DNA from: Fomes fomentarius
Lineage: Eukaryota > Basidiomycota > Agaricomycetes > Polyporales > Polyporaceae
Length of the DNA stretch: 64,000 nucleotides
Assembly: GCA_022606135.1 (NCBI GenBank)
Contig: JABYQN010000001.1
Coordinates: forward strand, 1,302,001-1,366,000
Direction: 5' to 3'
Part shown: positions 1 to 14,656 of the stretch, in pieces
How positions within the stretch are numbered: position 1 is the first letter of the stretch
How the letters are laid out: the number at the start of each line of letters is the position of its first letter
Notes under the pieces: model-generated
Told to the model about the DNA's origin: nothing
Database searches by the model: none
Seen by the model: only the letters and a program-made list of their open reading frames with translations
Translations under genes and position numbers: made by a program

Positions 1-1241
1 AGAGGGAGACAGGAAGCAGGCTGGGAACTGAATGGACGTTTGGCGCTGTTGTGCCCTGGAATACACACGTGCCGAGAAGCCTCGCGGGGAAGGGATGTGT
101 CGGGCGGAGGGACAGCCGCGGTTGGGGGCGGGACCGGGGGCGGGGGTCTGTGCATTGCGGTGAGCGGGATGAGGGCAGGAAAGGAAATGGCGGGGCGGGA
201 CATACAGTGATGGGGGATCGCTGAGCTTGGGGTCTCCGACCGAAAAGCGGAGGCAGTGGCGGGGGAGGGGGAAATTGAAAGGCAGCGTTGGTGGACGAGG
301 CGGCCCACTGTCTTTATCCTCCGCCCTCCGAACGCCCTGCGATGAGTTTAGAACCGATCAGTCTTTCTCAGTGTACGTAACATATATCCCTCCCTCCAAC
401 TCTCTTTTACATCCTCCGACACACTCCGCGAGCACCCCGTATCCCTCCTTATCTCCTCCGTTTCCCACTCCGCTTCATCCAATCAAGCCCCGCCCAGGCC
501 CCGCTCATCTCTCCCCGCTATCTCCTCAACCCACGGTTAACCTTGCCTCGCTCTCCTCGCCCGAACCCTCCTCCATTCACACTCTCCTCACAGATCGTCT
601 CTTCAGCCCATCTTCTCATTCTCCCTGCCATGCTGATCCAATCAAAGTACTCCCAACCTTTTCCCCTGCAATTCTCCATGTAGACGATCATACAGCATGC
701 AACAGTCACATAGCATGCAACAGTCTGCATAGGGATAGTCACTCCCAGTGCTTACATAGTCTAGTAGTGACGACCGTGGAAACATTGCCACATTCACCAG
801 ACAGCCCGATCTTGCATGCACCCGAGCCTAAGACGGCGAGTGTCGTACCGTGCCGCACTCCAGGGTCAGTGTCCGACGTAGAGACAGTGTGTTCGCAGCT
901 GGCAGTGGCATGTGCGAAAGAGGGTCACAAACAGCGAATGGGGGAAGCCGGCGGGAAGTTCGAAACATCGTTTGCCGGTCCATGCTTGATTGGGAAACAA
1001 TGGGTGGCCACATGACAAACAAGCGCAAATAACACGAGGCTCTGCCGTCGACGAGGACAGTTTGGCGACCTACTCCAGCAAACTGGCGTCGTCGAGCTCA
1101 ACGGCCAGTTGGTATCCAGCTTTTTGCTGGTTCTGAGCCTCGTCTACCCATTGCTCTGTACTCCATCATCCTCCATTCTTGTCTTCCTCATCCTCTTCTC
1201 TCGTCTTTCCTTTTGCTCCTTCGCTCCTTATCCTCTCTCTC
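1..1241. other. upstream region of the DYRK kinase gene, no gene seen
   Basis: I recognise no protein here. The longest open frame (227-1015, +) is low-complexity Ser/Pro/His and resembles pyrimidine-rich leader read as protein. The stretch just before the kinase start (about 1145-1241) is strongly CT-rich, as is common at fungal transcription starts. An 18-base tandem duplication lies at 689-724. Promoter and 5' leader is the most likely role. Confidence 0.5.
689..724. repeat. 18-base tandem duplication
   Basis: Two adjacent 18-base units (689-706 and 707-724) share the core agcatgcaacagt and differ at a few bases near their left end. Each contains the palindrome GCATGC. It lies about 520 bases upstream of the kinase start. 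It could be a duplicated regulatory site or simple replication slippage. Confidence 0.6.
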
Positions 1242-4200
1242 ATGTCCGCCCCGTCTTCCCCCACTATCAGTCAAGTCGCTCATGAAAAAGGACGCGTGAG
1301 GAGGAGAGACAGGCCTCCTGCACTCGACATCGCAGATCCGAAGGCCGCCTCAGACGGGGATGTACGATACGTCCGCGATGTTGCGAATGATTCGCGAAAG
1401 GTGCCACGCTCTCTCTTTCTGCACCTTGATGTCCACTCACTCCCATCCCCATCATCTCCTAGCCCTCTTTCAAGGTCGTTCCTGCTGAAGAGCAGCACAC
1501 TGAAGTCGAGACGGACGTCCCTCGCTCCGCCTCAGCCACGTCTTCTCTAGATCCGTATTATTTCGGCGTTCACACACCATCTGAATCTCCAATTCCTCCC
1601 GTTCCAAGCGTACCCAGTCTACCCAGTCTCCCTAAGACACCCGAGATGCACTCCTACGAGCCCGTTACCCCTGGAAGGGACCCCGCGGCCATCGACCGAC
1701 GCACTTTGGTCGGGGTTGGAGAACTCACTACCCCTCGCTGGGCGCGGGGTGCCCGTAACGACGACTTCGAGTTCGTGGCTCAGGAGCGTGTAGATGAGGT
1801 CGTCGAGGAAGAGGCTGTGGAGGTGGAGGGGCAGGAGGACGATCGAGACTCAGATAGCCCGTGGACAATTGAGGCTATTGATGGGGAGCAGGATGAGACT
1901 GAGGAGGTGAGGAGGTTCGCGCGGCTCTCGCATAGACCCTGATCTCAACTCTTTTTAGCAGCTCATGGAAGTGAAGCCGGTTCGCTCGTTGCGTAGCCAA
2001 CGGTCGATGGCCGACGAGAGCGGCGGGGAGGAGATCTTATATCCTCGCCACCCTCATAACCATTCCGCAGATGTACCACCTCTGCCATCACCACCTATCC
2101 AGCTTCAACAGGATGTGGAGGATCCCCCGGTGGCCGCGTCGCCGCCAATCAACGAGGCTGGGTCACCACCGAGTGCTTTTGCAACACCACCTCATCGTCC
2201 AAGGAAACGGACGTCAGAAGAGTTTGAGATGGACAATGGAGTTCTAGTGTCCAAGTTTCCTATCTCCAGCGGTACCCCCAGCACGGCGAAGGACAAGGAG
2301 AAGTCGCGCAGACACCGGAGTCTTGGAGCTGGCATACCTTCGTCGGTGACGCCTAAAGAGAAGGTAAAGGATCGCCGGAGGGACACACTGTCTGTCAGTG
2401 TGCGGCACTCTCGGCAGGGTTCGTCTTCCTCGAGTCACGGCGAGGCGCACCACTCCAAGCGAATGCATAACTCTGACTTCTCTCACCTGCCGCCGTCCCC
2501 GTCATCGTCGTCCATCCAGCAGTTCCTGAAGCAGGGCGGCAACTCGAGCAGTTCTGCATCCTCTCCCCTTCATATCCTGCCCCATATGGCTTCAAACGTC
2601 GCCCATTCACTTCTACGCGGCACTCAGGAGGGCTGGTCTGATTTGGATGATCAGACGACGATGGAGGCGCTCAGGAAGCTGGACGGTCTTTCGGGCAAGA
2701 CGGCACGTGCCCGTTCAAGCATTGGTGGTCACAGCAGGGTCGGCAGCACTAGCCGTCCAGGTACGCCCGCCAAAGGCACTACACAGTGGGAGGGCATCGA
2801 GGGCGGTAACAGGAGCAGCAAGCGGACTAGTATGCATGCTTCGCTCAGCGGAAAGGAGAAGTCCAAAGAAGGTGCTCACCGTGTCACTTCCGGCCTTGCT
2901 CTCTCGTCCACGGAGGCTTCGGCCGATACGGACTATGTGGTAACCAGCGGCGACGACGTGCATCGTGGATCCCCAGTCCAGGACAAATCGACGAAGAAGA
3001 CAGGAACGGCGAGTGCTCGGTCAAGCTTCACACCTAAGAGGGGCTCTGCGTCATCTGGTACATATGCTAGCACTCCCACGACGAGTTCACGCGATTCCGC
3101 CTCGTTGTCTGTGGCCACTAGCAACACGTCCGTATCCGCAGCGTCCGGTCGACAGTCGTCTGGCAAAGCTCGACGGAATAGTGCGGGCAGTGATATCTCT
3201 GTTGGTCACGGTGCAGACTCCACTTCTGCTCGCGACCGTGTTGCTGCCCTCGTGGCCGCGGTAGACTCTGCCGACGAGAGCTACGTGCCTCCTGTACCGC
3301 CGTTGCCCAAGGAACTCTCGACCTACAAGTCTCCTCTTGCGTCGCCCGGCATTGCCCCTCCGCCTAGCCTTGAGTACCATGAAGTGCTGGATCGGAGCAG
3401 GCGGGAAACATTCAACGATGTGACTTTCCCCACTACTCTCGATGTGCCTGCGTATCCGACGACTCCGTCCAAACATAGCTCCCTCCAGGTGCCGAAATCG
3501 ACGACCCCGACCAATCTGCACAAGACACCGTCGAAGAAGTGGAGCTTCTCAAGCGCGTTGGGCAAGAAGCTATCGTCCACGCCGTCCCAGTCGTCGATGA
3601 AGGATGCAGCGCAGTCCAAGTCATCGGCAATGCCGCTGAGTCCCCGCGCGATGTCATTTGGGCAGCATATTCGCAAGTCTATGTCAAGGGAGAAGCCTCT
3701 GTCGCCAAGCTCTACCTCAAAGGCCTCTGCAGAGGATTGGTCGCCTATTAATTCCGACGCTATGGCGTCGGCCACATCTTTGGCCTCTTTGTCTTCCATG
3801 GGTTCGGCTCATGGTGCGCTTTCCCCGTCTGGCCAGCCTGCTGTGGCTACGTCCAAGACCCCCGATCGCCTAACGACCAGCCGCGCAGAGACGGCCTCCA
3901 GCGCCAGCACGAACGTCCCGCCCGTCCCAGCGAACGCTCCTCTTAGTCCCTCTGCCTCCGTTCGCCGGAACCCTTCGACCAAGCGCCTCACGCCATCGTC
4001 GATACCCTTTTTCAGGCGATCCTCGTCGCAATCGATGCAAGTTCCTCCCAACGCACCACAGACCTCCGTCTCGCCCACGCTCTCTTCAGGACCGGCCTCA
4101 GCCACCCACCTTCGTGCACCAAGTACGATGTCACCAACAAAGGACACAAGTTTCTCGTCCCCGACCGTTCCTGGATCTACGCGGAAGTCGTCAGTATTGA

Positions 4201-7200
4201 GTTTGGGTTTGCCGTCATTGTTGAAGGGTTCGAGCTCCAGGCGTAGTCTGCATTCTGACAAGGAGAAGAGCGATGCGAAGAGCGGTCGCGAGGCGGCGAC
4301 GTCGTCTGACGAGAAAAAGTCGAAGAAGGACGATAAAGATCGCAGCGAAAGCAGGATCTCGGTTCTGATGGGCAGAAAGCGAGGAAAGGTGCGTTTGTTG
4401 TATATAGAGCATATCGATGTCCCCTCCGCGTTTACACATACCCGTGTGTAGACGTTGTCTTCTGCCCAGCAGCCACCCAAGAAATCAGAACCTGTGGCTA
4501 TGCCCCCCATGCAGATCTCGGCCCTGCCCCCGTCCACTGCTCAACGAGTGGCTAACTTGAAGTCCTCTTCACAGTCTAGCCTCACCTCCAGTGCGGGCTC
4601 CGTCAGGGCCGGCGCTTCATCACGCGTCACTTCACAGACGGTCAGCTCGATGCAAAAGCAGTCGGACTCTTCCCTACGGCGGCACCAGCTTCCCACCATC
4701 GCTGGGTCCCCCTCTGTCGGTGGCCTTCAGCCAGTGGTGCGAGACGGAAAGGAAGGTCCGCCACTTTCTGCTCTGAATACTTCCTCCGTGTTGTCCAAGG
4801 AAACTCCGACAAAGATTCCGCGGATCTCGAGCCGGTCGTCTGCAGCGAACTCGCCAACACTGAAAGCGAACGGAAACGGCCGCCGTGCAAGCATGATCGT
4901 AGGATCGTCGAGTGGTCTTGCGTCCTCGAGCGGCTCTCCGGCGGGGGGCAATGAGTTGATGAACGAGTTTGGCGTCTTGGAGAACGGACAGGTTTCTGCA
5001 TCCAAGACGGCACGTAACTCTGTTCGTGCTTCACCACAGACCTCATCTTCACGTGTGCCTCGGCAGGTGTCGGCTACGAACGGGACGACTATCCCGCGCA
5101 AGAACCGCGAGTCGATGTCATTCGGCCTACGGAAGTCGTCGACCAGCTCGGTGGCGTCGACCAACTCTGTGGCGCATGACCAACCACAGCCGCCCCCGGC
5201 CCACTCTCACCACCGGTTCTCGGCTTTGTCGCCTTCAAAGGGTCTAAAGCTGCTCAGTCCCAAGGTATCTTTACCCATTGCGCGTTCATCAAACTCGTCG
5301 TCAACTCCGAGCATCCAGCAGACTATGGGCACTCCATCCAGGCAATCACTATCGACTCCTTCGCCGGCTCCTAGTTCTGTGGACGAGGAGGAGATCTTGG
5401 GCGACGAGGAGATGATGCAGTATATCAAGCGGCAACACGCAAAGAAACTTCAAACCGGTTCCAAGCAGGAGGATCTCGATGCCATGCTTCGTTTCCCCGA
5501 GCCCATACCCCCTGCTTCTGCCCTGCCACCGCAAGGTATGTTGCCTGTCTGTTTGTGTTATACTGATCTAACTGTTTTGTATCTCACAGCCGTTCTCAAG
5601 AGCGACCAGGCACGCTGGCTTTCCGAATACGAGTGCAAGGAGATCCTAGATTACGATTCCATCTACTACATCGGCGCGCGGAGCGAGAAAAAGTTGGCAA
5701 CGCCAGAGAACACAACGAACAACCACGGCTACGACGACGAACGAGGAGACTACCAGGTCGTCAACCACGATCACTTGGCATATCGCTATGAGATCATCGA
5801 CACGCTGGGTAAGGGCTCGTTCGGGCAAGTGCTGCACTGTCGCGACCACTGCACCGGGGAGTCTGTCGCTATCAAGATCATACGTAACAAGAAGCGTTTC
5901 CACCATCAAGCTCTTGTAGAGATCAAGATTCTGGATAGTCTGCGCAAATGGGTGGGTCGTAGTGGTCTGTGCATGTTCAACCTCGTCGCTCACCTCTTCA
6001 CAGGATTCGGAAGAGAAGCACCATGTCATCAAAATGACCGAACACTTCTACTTCCGTGGTCATCTTTGTATTGCTATGGAACTGTTGAGCATCAACCTCT
6101 ATGAGCTCATCAAGGCGAACAACTTCCATGGGTTCACGACAGGTCTCATCCGTCGCTTCACGAGTCAGATGCTTCAGTCCCTCGCGCTCATGCGCCACCA
6201 TCGTATCGTCCACTGTGATCTCAAGCCTGAGGTACGTAATCTTGCAGGGGCTGCCCCACTTGAACGCTAATGTTCGCCGTCAGAACGTGCTTCTCCGTCA
6301 TCCTGCGAAGAGTGCGATCAAGGTCATCGATTTCGGTAGCAGTTGTTTTGAGCATGAGAAAAGTGAGTTCCCCCCTGCATACGTGCCTGCATAGCAGATG
6401 CTGATGTCTGCGCTAGTCTACACATACATTCAGAGTCGTTTCTACCGGTCACCGGAGGTCATACTCGGCATGAACTACCATATGGCTATCGACATGTGGA
6501 GTCTCGGCTGTATCATGGCGGAGCTGTACACCGGATTCCCAATCTTCCCTGGTGAGAATGAGCAAGAGCAGCTTGCTTGCATCATGGAGGTGCTCGGCGC
6601 TCCGGATAAGGACTTCATCAACCGCAGTGCGCGCAAGAGGCTCTTCTTTGGTACGTCCCGGCTTATGATCGACGTGGCGCGGAACTCACAGCGGCGCGTA
6701 GATACCACTGGTGCTCCACGACCCGTGGTCAACTCGAAGGGCAAGAGGCGGAGACCCGGCACCAAAACGCTGGCGCAGGCGCTGAAGAACCCCTCAGACG
6801 AGCTCTTCCTTGACTTCATCACGAAGTGCCTCATCTGGGACCCCGAGCGGCGGCTGAAGCCACAGGCGGCGCTCCGGCACCCTTACATCACTGCAGGCCG
6901 CAGGACTAAGGTCCCCAACCCGACGCCTAGCAGCACGGCGAAGGCGCTTCTACAATCAGCGTCGTCGAACCTCGGTAGTCGAAGTACGAAGGTGACGGAG
7001 ACACCGAAGAAGTCGCTCATCAGCGCACCCACCCCGCTCACCGCTCGCACCTCCCGGTCGCTTGCAGTCCCTAATACTCCAGGCAGTGGTGGTGTGCACA
7101 ACACCATTGGCTCCGCGTCCCGGTCATACCGGGGGTCACAAGCGCAATCCATCTCCTCGTACCACTCTAGCCGCACTATGGTAAGCTCTAGTCATCCGCT

Positions 7201-7252
7201 TACATCTGCTGCCGGACTTGTAGCTCATATACTCTTGTAGACCACAAGATGA
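1242..7252 (+). CDS. DYRK-family protein kinase, Pom1-like, very long
   Basis: Ser/Thr (dual-specificity) kinase of the DYRK group; the fission-yeast relative Pom1 controls polarity and cell-size signalling. Phase-consistent model: 1242-1400, 1463-1906, about 1959-4388, about 4470-5535, 5590-5951, 6004-6231, 6284-6362, 6417-6650, 6702-7180, 7241-7252, giving about 1,830 residues. The kinase domain is near residues 1430-1730. It has the glycine loop GKGSFGQV, the lysine in VAIKII, the catalytic loop HCDLKPENVLL, IDFGSSCFEH, and the DYRK activation-loop pair YTY followed by IQSRFYRSPEVILG. The roughly 1,400 residues before it are Ser/Thr/Pro-rich with few hydrophobic stretches and no recognised domain, so they are probably disordered. 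ATG 1242 is the first in-frame Met. The acceptor before 4470 has an alternative at 4451, and the last short exon is tentative. Confidence 0.9.
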
Positions 7253-7712
7253 TCCTCATGACCGGCATCCCTTTCCTATGGACTCTACCTTAATTGCATC
7301 CCTTGCAGACTATCCGAGATATCTACACTATGCTGACGAATCCGAGCTGGTCTGTTCTAGTTGGTCCTTGCTATCCCATACCCATTCGGTTCTCTGTATT
7401 CTATTCGACGCATCCCATCCACGTCTCTCCCATCCGATACTGCACATCGAGCGTTGTTGTTATTGTCTTCCGGCGTGTCCGTTACCTCATTATTTCACGG
7501 TCGCATCCCACATCTCCACAATATAATTCAACTGCATCGCCGCGGTGCTCATTTCTCGCGAAGTATCCCCACTGTGAGGAGTAAGCTTTGGTTGCACTTA
7601 CGTCTTCCCTTATGTCGAACCGTCTTGCAAGTTCAATCCTGGCCCTCGGGTCTCTTGGACCTCTTAAACCATGCTTTCCGTATGTTGTACAATTACCTGG
7701 GGCTAAGTTAGA
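7253..7712. other. convergent intergenic region
   Basis: 460 bases between the 3' ends of the kinase gene (+) and the dehydrogenase kinase gene (-). The overlapping short + frames at 7278-7790 show no known domain and run into the neighbour's last exon. Probably the two 3' untranslated regions. Confidence 0.5.
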
Positions 7713-9381
7713 CTATATTTCCACATCCCCGCCGTCGTCCAGACAGCGCAGCTTTAGGAACACATCGCTACCTAGAACACGCAAGAAATGATTAGCTTCT
7801 ATGGATTCCAAATCAGCAGAGAGGCAAGCCTACCCCAACCATCCAATGATTTAAAGTCAAGTGAGCCTCCGAAATACCTCGCATATAACCTGCTCATCGG
7901 CAGGCCGTAACCAAGACCAGCGATCGTGCCCATGCCCGTCTGCACCCCCCTGCTGACCATGTCTGAGAACAGACTCTCGCCAGATCCGCCCGAGTCGATG
8001 GCCGCGCCGCCACTCATGTGCTGTGCCGCATAGGGGCCACCGTCCAAGCTGTCGTCATCCCAGGACGAGCCATTGCCCTCGGCGCCACGACCGGCGGTGG
8101 TGAATGAATATGAAAAGATGCGGGACATGTTCGTGGGCGGCACGCCTCCGCCCTGGTCGCGGACGCGCAGGTGCAGGAAGCGCGGGCTCGGGTTGGTGTT
8201 CCGCGCGTGTACCGTGAAGAGCGGGGACGATGGCGGGGGAGGGCTGCGCGTGGGCCAGTCGTCGCGCGGGCGGGCCGCGATGGTGATGTGGACGGGAGGG
8301 ATGGGATTGTTGGACGAGGGGGAGTTGTGGCGCTGGTGCCATTCGACTGTTGCCCGGAAGGAGTTCTTGAGGATCTCGGTCAGGATGTACTCGAGGTGCA
8401 CGGGGACGTAGCTACAGGCAGAGATAGATGAGTCGTGTGAGCACAAGACCAGATGAGGGAGACCACTCACGCAAATGTTGCGTCTGCGTCCCCGTCGATA
8501 ACGATGCGTGGGCTCGCGCCGAGGGTGGCCTCGCACAAGTCGGTCACGAACGAGCCACACACCCCGATCAACTCCCTCGGAGAGCAGGCAAAATCCACGA
8601 CGCCGAGGTGGTTACCTGTACTTTCTCCCTGTGCGAGGGCGCGGGATATCGCGATATGTTGCTCCGCAATCAGTCGGACCGCTATGCGGTTGCGTATCGT
8701 ACTGTCTAGGAACTCGCTGATCTGCTCGGAGGTCATATAACGCTGGCATTCCTGGAAGCTGTACTCCAGAGCCGCACCGTCCAGAGTCTGTCAGTATAAC
8801 CCACGATGCTGCGACACTGAGGGATGCGCTCACCCTTTGGCCATCGCCGGAATATCATGTGCATGGCTGTGGACGAGGTCCGCCAGGTGTTCGATGAACT
8901 GCGCGTTCTGCTCGAGGGTCTTGACGGGTGGATGCATGACGAGGAACTGGAACGAGTCCCGGTGCGCCTGCAGCGTCTTCGCAATAAACGGGTTCATCCC
9001 GACGATGAACGGCAGGGCCTCGAGCGAGCGCGCGCGCATAGCAAGCATGCGAGGGATCTCTGTCGTCACATACTGGACGGACTCTAGCACAGACTCCGAA
9101 GTGAGCGGGCGAGCGAATGAAAGAAGTTTGGATAGGGTGAGCGGGAGACGGGGTTGTTTCGCATGTTGTTCTATCAGTCGCGAGAGTTCGGCCGGTGCCA
9201 CCGTACTGTCTTCTGAGAGCTGCGAGTAAAAGGGGAACTCCTGGCGACGTAGACCGGAGGTGTGATAGGAAGATTGTGGTTGAGGACGAGGAAAGATATT
9301 GTAACGCCGAGATACCATAGACCGGCCCACAACTCGCGAGATAGCGGATGGCCTGTTCATGTTGAACGTCTTGTGCTTCAT
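7713..9381 (-). CDS. mitochondrial pyruvate / branched-chain 2-oxoacid dehydrogenase kinase
   Basis: Phosphorylates the E1 subunit of a mitochondrial 2-oxoacid dehydrogenase complex and thereby inactivates it. Exons (minus strand): 8834-9381, 8471-8758, 7834-8411, 7713-7771; 490 residues, or 483 if the second Met (9360) is used. The N-terminus is basic and acid-poor, as expected for a mitochondrial presequence. The alpha-helical domain contains SEQISEFLDSTIRNRIAVRL and AEQHIAIS. The GHKL ATPase domain shows the N-box EILKNSFRAT, the G1 box RDQGGG and the G2 box GYGLPMSRLYARYFGG, then LDGWGSDVFLKL at the C-terminus. A loop of Pro/Ser and a longer Gly/Ser/Asp-rich segment are inserted between the ATP-binding boxes. 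The acceptor for exon 2 was chosen at 8758/8759 because it is the one that keeps phase and gives AMAKGFQECQRYM. Pyruvate versus branched-chain substrate cannot be told from this alone. Confidence 0.93.
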
Positions 9382-9664
9382 GAGTGGAGAAGGAGAGAAA
9401 GACGGAGAGGGTGTGGGCTGTAGGTCATGTCATGGACGTTTTGAAGTCTGTGGACGGAGCTTGGGAGAGAGGCGACGCGCGACAAGCGACAAGGGACTGA
9501 CACTGACAGACCAATGACGCGTTTCGCGTGACCTCTTCGCTTGAGCCAAGCGGGCGCGGTCTTCCGTCCACTCACTGGGCTCACATTCGTGTACAGAACC
9601 CATAGCGTCCGATAGCAAAGACAGAGAATATGATAATATGACACATGCGTGAACTACTACTACT

Positions 9665-11566
<1,902 letters not shown>

Positions 11567-11832
11567 TATCTTTGGTGGTGGCAGTCAAGTGTAGAGCGGT
11601 GAAGGCAGAGTACACGCTTGGTCAGAAGCCACTTGAGACTCAGAGGACGCGTCATTCTACGCGTAAGCGCACGCGTCGGCGCCTACGCGCTCCCCTTCCA
11701 TATTTGGGGCTAGCAGGCTCTGACACAGTTCCCGCCAAAATACCCGACTTGGGCGACTGTCGTTAGTCGGCCCTGCCTCCGCTCGTCCACTGCCAAGTTC
11801 TGTGCGTTCCGTCTCCCTTAACGTCCCCCACA
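11567..11832. promoter_or_regulatory. bidirectional promoter between RPT1 and VMA1 with phased ACGCGT boxes
   Basis: The 266 bases between the two start codons must drive both genes. ACGCGT occurs at 11647-11652, 11659-11664 and 11671-11676, exactly 12 bases apart, followed by ACGCGC at 11685-11690. ACGCGT is the MluI cell-cycle box bound by the Mbp1/Swi6 (MBF) factor in other fungi. Factor identity here is inference. The array sits about 80-120 bases from the RPT1 start and 140-185 bases from the VMA1 start. Confidence 0.65.
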
Positions 11833-14231
11833 ATGGCAGGCGCACTCGCAAACGCGAAGAAAGACATCATCAAGATCAGGGATGAAGACCGCGAGTCCCG
11901 CTTCGGCCAGGTCTTTGGCGTGTCTGGTCCAGTCGTCATTGCGGAGAATATGACCGGCTCGGCCATGTACGAGCTCGTCCGTGTCGGGCATGATGAGCTT
12001 GTCGGAGGTGAGTTATATCGAGTGTGATCGAGTGTGTATTCTAGGGACGCGTCTGATTGAAGGAGGGCTACAGAGGTCATCCGTATCGACGCGGATAAGA
12101 CGACCATCCAAGTATACGAGGAGACATCCGGAGTTACCGTCGGCGATCCCGTTCTTCGGACGGGGAAGCCCCTCAGCGTTGAGCTCGGTCCCGGTACGTA
12201 TGCATCGTAGTAGTTGAAAGCACCCGTGCTAACAACATCTTCAGGTTTGATGAGTAACATTGTCGACGGTATTCAGCGGCCACTACGAGTCAGTTCACCC
12301 TTTCTAGATGCTACCGATGGCGCGTTACTCATGGCATGCAGTCTATTCAAGAAATGTCCAAGTCAATATACATCCCCAGAGGTATCAACACCGACGCGCT
12401 TGACCGGTCACTAAAGTGGGATTTCGACCCTATAAACTACAAGGTGCGCAGTATCCTAACTCCACTCGATCCTGCGTTACTCAGATGTGCCATGCGTAGG
12501 TCGGCGATCACATATCTGGAGGCGATATCTTCGGGCGCGTGTATGAGAACTCTTTGGTGGATAAACACAAGATTATGCTCAATCCTCGTGGGCTGGGTAC
12601 GATCACCCATGTCGCTGAGAAGGGCAGTTATGCTGTCGATGTAAGGGTTTTAGGATTGGTGACTGTCAGTCTCACAATTATGCTTTTGACAGGATATTGT
12701 CTTGGAGACGGAATTCGATGGCAAAGTCACCAAGCACACAATGATGCAAGTATGGCCCGTCCGTGCGCCCCGTCCAGTAGCAGAGAAGCACACTGCGGAT
12801 TACCCCCTCCTCACCGGTCAACGTATCCTGGATGCACTCTTTCCGTAAGTGTAGCGCTGTATATATGTTTGTCCTCGCTGACTGTAAGTACAGCTGCGTG
12901 CAAGGAGGAACTACTGCCATCCCGGGTGCATTCGGTTGCGGAAAGACGGTCATCTCACAAGCCTTGTCGAAGTACTCAAACAGTGATATCATCATCTACG
13001 TTGGATGTGGAGAGCGTGGCAACGAAGTGAGTGCAATTGGCATTGCACCACGATCTGAGAAGCTGACCTTGATCTACAGATGGCTGAAGTACTCATGGAT
13101 GTAAGGGAGCAACCTTCTGTCGTGAAACCAAAATTGCTTAGGCCCGTTTCAGTTCCCAGAGCTGACGATGGAAGTCGGTGATCGGCAAGAGCCCATCATG
13201 AAGCGCACCACTCTCGTCGCAAATACCTCCAACATGCCAGTGGCCGCCCGTGAAGCGTCCATTTACACCGGTATCACCCTTGCCGAGTACTTCCGTGACC
13301 AGGGCACGAACGTCTCCATGATGGCGGACTCGACGTCTCGTTGGGCAGAGGCTTTGCGTGAAATATCTGGTCGTCTCGCTGAGATGCCCGCCGACTCGGG
13401 TTACCCTGCTTACCTCAGTACCAAGTTAGCTAGTTTCTACGAACGTGCCGGCAAGGTCACCTGCTTGGGCAACCCCGTCCGTCAAGGAACAGTCTCCATC
13501 GTCGGCGCGTAAGTATCGCCAAGATAGTTAAGTTGTACGTGTCCGCTCATATTGCTCGTCAGCGTGTCGCCTCCCGGTGGTGACTTCTCCGACCCTGTCA
13601 CAGCAGCCACCCTCAGTATCGTACAGGTGTTCTGGGGTCTCGACAAGAAGCTCGCGCAACGGAAGCACTTCCCCTCTGTCAACTGGTCCCTGTCATACTC
13701 CAAGTACACCAAGGTGCTTGAGCCTCATTACGAGTCAACGGAGCCTGGATTCGTCGAGCTGCGGTCAAAGACAAAGGAGATCCTGCAGAAGGAGGAGGAC
13801 CTGGCTGAGATTGTGCAGCTCGTTGGAAAGAGTGCTCTGGGCGAGAACGACAAGATCACGCTGGAGGTCGCGCGGATGCTCAAAGATGATTTCCTGCAGC
13901 AGAACGGTATGAGCGAGTACGACCGATTCTGCCCGTTCTACAAGACGAGTGCGATGCTCCGGAACTTCGTCGCCTTCCACGATGCCGCCCAACGCGCGGT
14001 CGCGTCGGGCGACGTCACCTTTGCGAAGATTCGCGACTCTGCGTCTGACATCATGTTCAAGCTCTCGCAGATGAAGTTCGAGGTGGGTATTGCTGTTTTG
14101 TTTTTGTGAGTCCTGACCGTTCTGACCATTGCCCGCCACAGTCACCATCGCAAGGAAAAGAGCACATCAAGCAGACGATGGACGCTTTGTATAACGAGAT
14201 CCAGGAGAAGTTCCGCCAGCTGGTCGAGTAA
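11833..14231 (+). CDS. VMA1: V-type proton ATPase catalytic subunit A
   Basis: ATP-hydrolysing subunit of the V1 head that powers proton pumping into vacuoles and endosomes. Eleven exons keep phase and give 617 residues, the normal length: 11833-12007, 12074-12193, 12245-12288, 12342-12443, 12500-12640, 12693-12844, 12894-13026, 13080-13100, 13153-13508, 13563-14082, 14142-14231. The P-loop is GAFGCGKT. Also visible are [50 protein letters not shown], and the C-terminal [16 protein letters not shown]. No intein interrupts the P-loop region, unlike yeast VMA1. One exon is only 21 bases. Confidence 0.97.
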
Positions 14232-14656
14232 ACGGACTGCATACCCATCACGCTCACGATCCTTGTATGTCGCAATAGTTTTTCTCTTCTCCCTTACGTC
14301 CATCGCGTACATTGCACGTGCATATGTGATGTCATGAATCGTATATCCCGGACAGTGATACTGCCTTTAGTAGGACGCCATTCTCACCAATGCTAGTCTG
14401 CCTGAATCACTGCGTGACCCTCAGTCTATCGGTGCCGCGACTGAGTGACAGAGGTGCGACGAGCGCACATACTGCGGAGGTCCATGATTGCGCCATCCGA
14501 ATATCGGAATGAATTTGTGTACTAGTTTGGGGTCTGCCCTTGCTGCGGCCTGCGTGCGGGTATGATGCATGCCGGCGTCATAACCCTAATCCATACGTAC
14601 TTAAACCTAAGCTCGTGGACTGCGCAAAGCCTCGCCGCCTTCATTCCTTCCTCATC
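14232..14656 (+). other. intergenic region upstream of the fasciclin gene
   Basis: 425 bases holding the 3' end region of VMA1 and the probable promoter of the next gene. The overlapping frames on both strands at 14522-15226 are shadows of the following Pro-rich exon. No other structure seen. Confidence 0.5.

Noticed and set aside
227..1015. 262-residue + strand open frame upstream of the kinase
   Set aside because: Composition is Ser/Pro/His from CT-rich leader sequence, with no domain. Competing frames exist on the minus strand.
8055..8431. Gly/Arg/Pro-rich frames overlapping the dehydrogenase kinase
   Set aside because: They overlap the GHKL ATPase domain in wrong frames and lack any motif.
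9500..9530. Further ACGCGT boxes (about 9515, 12048, 1291)
   Set aside because: Single copies, some inside introns or coding sequence; expected by chance in GC-rich DNA.
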